This document shows positions 6,293 to 8,425 of a stretch of DNA of 8,425 nucleotides, in pieces; the first letter of the stretch is position 1, and every line of letters begins with the position of its first letter. Position numbers and translations under genes: made by a program. The DNA is taken from assembly GCA_946480995.1 (NCBI GenBank), contig CAMLMF010000091.1, forward strand, positions 1 through 8,425, read 5' to 3'. The stretch is from an uncultured Bdellovibrio sp. Lineage in GTDB: Bacteria; Bdellovibrionota; Bdellovibrionia; Bdellovibrionales; Bdellovibrionaceae. The notes beneath the pieces were generated by a model, which saw only the letters and a program-made list of their open reading frames with translations, had not been told where the DNA came from and did no database searches.

Positions 6293-7324
6293 ATGAAATG
6301 GCTTCTTCTTGCTGCGACGACTTTACTTGTTTTTTCCGGATGTCAAAGCTTCCGATATCACGATCCCTCAAAACCTCATCGTGGCAAAACACAGTTTTAC
6401 AATAACTACGACAACTCTCCGAAAGCCAATTTCTGGAAATGGCAGTGGGAGCGTTTGACCAAAGCGACTGTCGCTGAGCCTGAATTTAAGCCAGAGGTCT
6501 TGCCGACCGACGTCGCTTATTTGCAAGGCAACCAAAGTGAAAATACTTTGACGTGGATCGGGCATTCTTCCACGCTTTTGCAGATTCAAGGTGTCAATAT
6601 CTTGATGGATCCAGTTTTTTCCGATCGTGTATCGCCCGTGAGTTTTTTGGGACCGAAACGTTTGGTTCCGTTGCCGTTTCAGCTTGTGGATTTGCCGCGC
6701 ATTGATGTCGTGGTGGTCTCGCACAATCACTATGATCATCTCGATTTAGCAACGCTAAAAACTTTGGCGCAAAGAGATGCCAAAACTCTGTTTCTGGTTC
6801 CATTGGGGAATCAACGCTTGTTGCAGTCCGAAGGCATTACCAACGTCAAAGAATTGGATTGGTGGGACCAAGTTCCGTTCGACTCTTTGACATTCACTTT
6901 CACGCCAGCGCAACACTGGACGGCGCGGGGGCTTTTTGACAACAACGAAACGCTGTGGGGTGGATGGCACGTGCAAGGCAAAAGTTTAAAAGTCTTGTAT
7001 ACAGGGGACACCGGTTATTCCAAAGACTTCACGGATATTCGGAGACGCTTAGGAGAGGTAGATTTAGCCTTGATTCCAATGGGTGCTTACGAACCCCGAT
7101 GGTTTATGCAAAAGCATCACGTCAATCCGGAAGAGGCCGTGAGGATTCACAATGATCTTGGCGCAAATCTGTCCATTGGTGTGCACTGGGGCACCTTCCG
7201 TTTGGCGGACGAGTTTATGCAAGCTCCCTATGATGATATGCTGATCACTCTGAAAAACCATCCCGCAGTGAAGGGCACTTTCCGCGTGCTGAAGCACGGG
7301 GAAACTTTAAAACTCGCAAACTAA
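6293..7324 (+). CDS. NAPE-PLD/RomA-like metallo-beta-lactamase-fold lipoprotein
   Basis: This 343-residue predicted lipoprotein has a signal peptide of Lys2 plus a hydrophobic stretch, ending in a lipobox-like VFSGC with the modified Cys at 17. Gln at +2 does not suggest inner-membrane retention, so it is probably outer-membrane anchored and periplasmic. The rest is a metallo-beta-lactamase-fold hydrolase of the family containing N-acyl-phosphatidylethanolamine phospholipase D and Enterobacter RomA. Evidence: WIGHSSTLLQ (88-97), the metal motif SHNHYDHLD (143-151), AQHW (206-209), GDTGY (238-242), IPMGAYEPRWFM followed by HHVNPEEAVRIH (261-286), and GVHWGTF (296-302). H144, H146, D148, H149, H208, D239 and H298 match the full zinc-ligand set of NAPE-PLD by order and motif, so it should be active. 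The natural substrate is unknown; phosphodiester hydrolysis of a phospholipid is the family-based guess. It lies 9 bases before aspA. Confidence 0.9.
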   Translation: MKWLLLAATTLLVFSGCQSFRYHDPSKPHRGKTQFYNNYDNSPKANFWKWQWERLTKATVAEPEFKPEVLPTDVAYLQGNQSENTLTWIGHSSTLLQIQGVNILMDPVFSDRVSPVSFLGPKRLVPLPFQLVDLPRIDVVVVSHNHYDHLDLATLKTLAQRDAKTLFLVPLGNQRLLQSEGITNVKELDWWDQVPFDSLTFTFTPAQHWTARGLFDNNETLWGGWHVQGKSLKVLYTGDTGYSKDFTDIRRRLGEVDLALIPMGAYEPRWFMQKHHVNPEEAVRIHNDLGANLSIGVHWGTFRLADEFMQAPYDDMLITLKNHPAVKGTFRVLKHGETLKLAN

Positions 7325-7328
7325 AAGG
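7324..7328 (+). promoter_or_regulatory. Ribosome-binding site of aspA
   Basis: AAAGG lies 5 bases before the ATG at 7334 and overlaps the last base of the preceding stop codon. It sets the aspA start and shows that the short gap is a translation-initiation region rather than a promoter. Confidence 0.65.
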
Positions 7329-7333
7329 CGACC

Positions 7334-8425
7334 ATGAAAAATTTTAGAATCGAAAAAGATCTTTTAGGTGAAAAACAAGTTCCAGTGAATGCGTACTATG
7401 GTGTCCACACAGTTCGCGCAGTGGAAAACTTTGAAATCTCTGGCAACACCATTGGCGAAGATATTTTATTTGTGCGTGCCTTGGCCTTAGTCAAAAAAGC
7501 AGCAGCGTTAGCAAACGGAGAACTTGGCACCATTCCCGAGGACATCGCACAGTCCATCGTCAAAGCCTGCGAAGAAATTCTGAAAGATCCTGCTAAGTGG
7601 ACGCCGCAATTTCCCTCTGATGTTTTTCAAGGGGGCGCGGGCACTTCGGTGAATATGAATGCGAACGAAGTTATCGCAAATATCGCGTTAGAGCAACGGG
7701 GTCTGGAAAAGGGTTCTTACAACGTGATCCATCCCAATGACCACGTCAACAAGTGCCAATCTACCAATGACGCCTATCCGACGGCCTTTCGTGTGGCTTT
7801 GTATGAACACCTAAACGTCACAATGAAAGCCATCGACAGTTTAGCTGCAGCTTTTGAAAAAAAAGGTGTCGAGTTTAATAAAGTTTTGAAAATGGGACGC
7901 ACGCAATTGCAAGATGCTGTCCCTATGTCGTTGGGGCAAGAGTTCAATGCTTTTGCAACTTTGCTAAAAGAAGACAGTCGTTTGCTTAAGAGCGTGCAAA
8001 AATTAATTCTTGAAGTGAATCTGGGGGCGACAGCGATCGGCACGGGGATTAATGCGCCTCCGGGGTATGCTCCGTTGTCGGTAAAAAAACTTTCAGAGGT
8101 GACAGGTTATTCTTTCGTACAATCAGAAGATTATATCGAAGCGACCAGTGACTGCGGGGCTTATATTATTATTTCTGGTGCCTTAAAGCGCACGGCCGTC
8201 AAGCTTTCAAAAATTTGCAATGACTTGCGTTTGCTCAGCTCGGGCCCACGTGCCGGTTTAAAAGAAATCAACTTGCCAGAAATGCAAGCGGGTTCTTCAA
8301 TCATGCCAGCTAAAGTAAATCCGGTGATTCCTGAAGTCGTCAATCAAGTGTCTTTTAAAATTATTGGCAATGATTTAACCATCACCTTGGCCGCAGAAGC
8401 CGGGCAGTTGCAGTTAAACGTGATG
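7334..8425 (+). CDS. aspA: Aspartate ammonia-lyase (3'-truncated by window edge)
   Basis: Aspartase reversibly splits L-aspartate into fumarate and ammonia in the cytoplasm, feeding amino-acid carbon into the TCA cycle. The frame is open for 364 codons with no stop before the window ends; the family is about 470 residues, so roughly 100 are missing. Active-site elements are all present: [13 protein letters not shown] (101-113, T104), [18 protein letters not shown] (133-150, S143/T144), [17 protein letters not shown] (188-204) and the signature loop [11 protein letters not shown] (320-330). By alignment of that loop with E. coli AspA, S321 is the catalytic base (E. coli S318), with K327 and N329 binding substrate carboxylates. 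The close match to AspA in the QST-NDAYPT and MPAKVNP regions favours aspartase over fumarase C, its relative. It starts 9 bases after the lipoprotein gene and is probably cotranscribed with it. Confidence 0.94.
   Translation, partial: MKNFRIEKDLLGEKQVPVNAYYGVHTVRAVENFEISGNTIGEDILFVRALALVKKAAALANGELGTIPEDIAQSIVKACEEILKDPAKWTPQFPSDVFQGGAGTSVNMNANEVIANIALEQRGLEKGSYNVIHPNDHVNKCQSTNDAYPTAFRVALYEHLNVTMKAIDSLAAAFEKKGVEFNKVLKMGRTQLQDAVPMSLGQEFNAFATLLKEDSRLLKSVQKLILEVNLGATAIGTGINAPPGYAPLSVKKLSEVTGYSFVQSEDYIEATSDCGAYIIISGALKRTAVKLSKICNDLRLLSSGPRAGLKEINLPEMQAGSSIMPAKVNPVIPEVVNQVSFKIIGNDLTITLAAEAGQLQLNVM

Noticed and set aside
6085..6405. 106-codon plus-strand frame across the divergent promoter region
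   Set aside because: It overlaps both flanking real genes in other frames and has no family resemblance.
6368..6739. 123-codon minus-strand frame inside the lipoprotein gene
   Set aside because: Antisense to conserved metallo-hydrolase motifs and without homology I can recognise.
1..8425. CRISPR arrays, tRNA/rRNA genes, insertion sequences or attachment sites
   Set aside because: No regularly spaced repeats, tRNA-like fold, transposase or terminal inverted repeats were seen; genes are contiguous and housekeeping-like.

Overview
The window reads as a compact stretch of bacterial chromosome from a Gram-negative organism. It has a TonB energy transducer, a lipoprotein signal peptide and closely packed genes, with no sign of mobile DNA. 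The gene set and the bacterial type IIB topoisomerase (topoisomerase VI) suggest a Bdellovibrio-like predatory bacterium (Bdellovibrionota/deltaproteobacterial lineage). That assignment is inference from gene content; no marker gene in the window proves it.

Layout. (1) Positions 1-2531, plus strand: the two subunits of DNA topoisomerase VI. Subunit B lacks its N-terminus because it begins before the window. Subunit A follows with a 1-nt stop/start overlap, and a strong intrinsic terminator closes the unit. (2) Positions 2591-3781, plus: a BenE-family (benzoate:proton symporter-like) membrane transporter whose start lies just past that terminator. (3) Positions 3782-3969: a noncoding gap with an imperfect direct repeat, a hairpin next to a run of nine Gs, and a good sigma-70-like promoter very close to the next start codon. 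(4) Positions 3970-4638, plus: a TonB-family protein without ExbB/ExbD neighbours. (5) Positions 4635-6182, minus: a GT39/ArnT-like integral-membrane glycosyltransferase that converges on the TonB gene so tightly that both stop codons share one CTAG. (6) Positions 6183-6292: a 110-nt divergent promoter region. (7) Positions 6293-7324, plus: a lipoprotein of the NAPE-PLD/RomA-like metallo-beta-lactamase-fold family with a complete set of metal ligands. (8) Positions 7334-8425, plus: aspartate ammonia-lyase (aspA), cut by the window end, probably cotranscribed with gene 7.

How the genes work together. The topoisomerase VI pair clearly forms one enzyme: B is the ATPase/transducer and A is the cleavage subunit. 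The other genes look like independent housekeeping or envelope functions: transport, TonB-dependent energisation, lipid or glycan modification, phospholipid-type hydrolysis, and aspartate catabolism feeding fumarate to the TCA cycle. I see no CRISPR array, tRNA, rRNA, insertion sequence or defence island. The most unusual content is the bacterial topoisomerase VI operon, with a histone-like lysine/threonine tail on subunit B and an altered Toprim motif in subunit A. I did not find convincing evidence for a wholly new multi-gene system.
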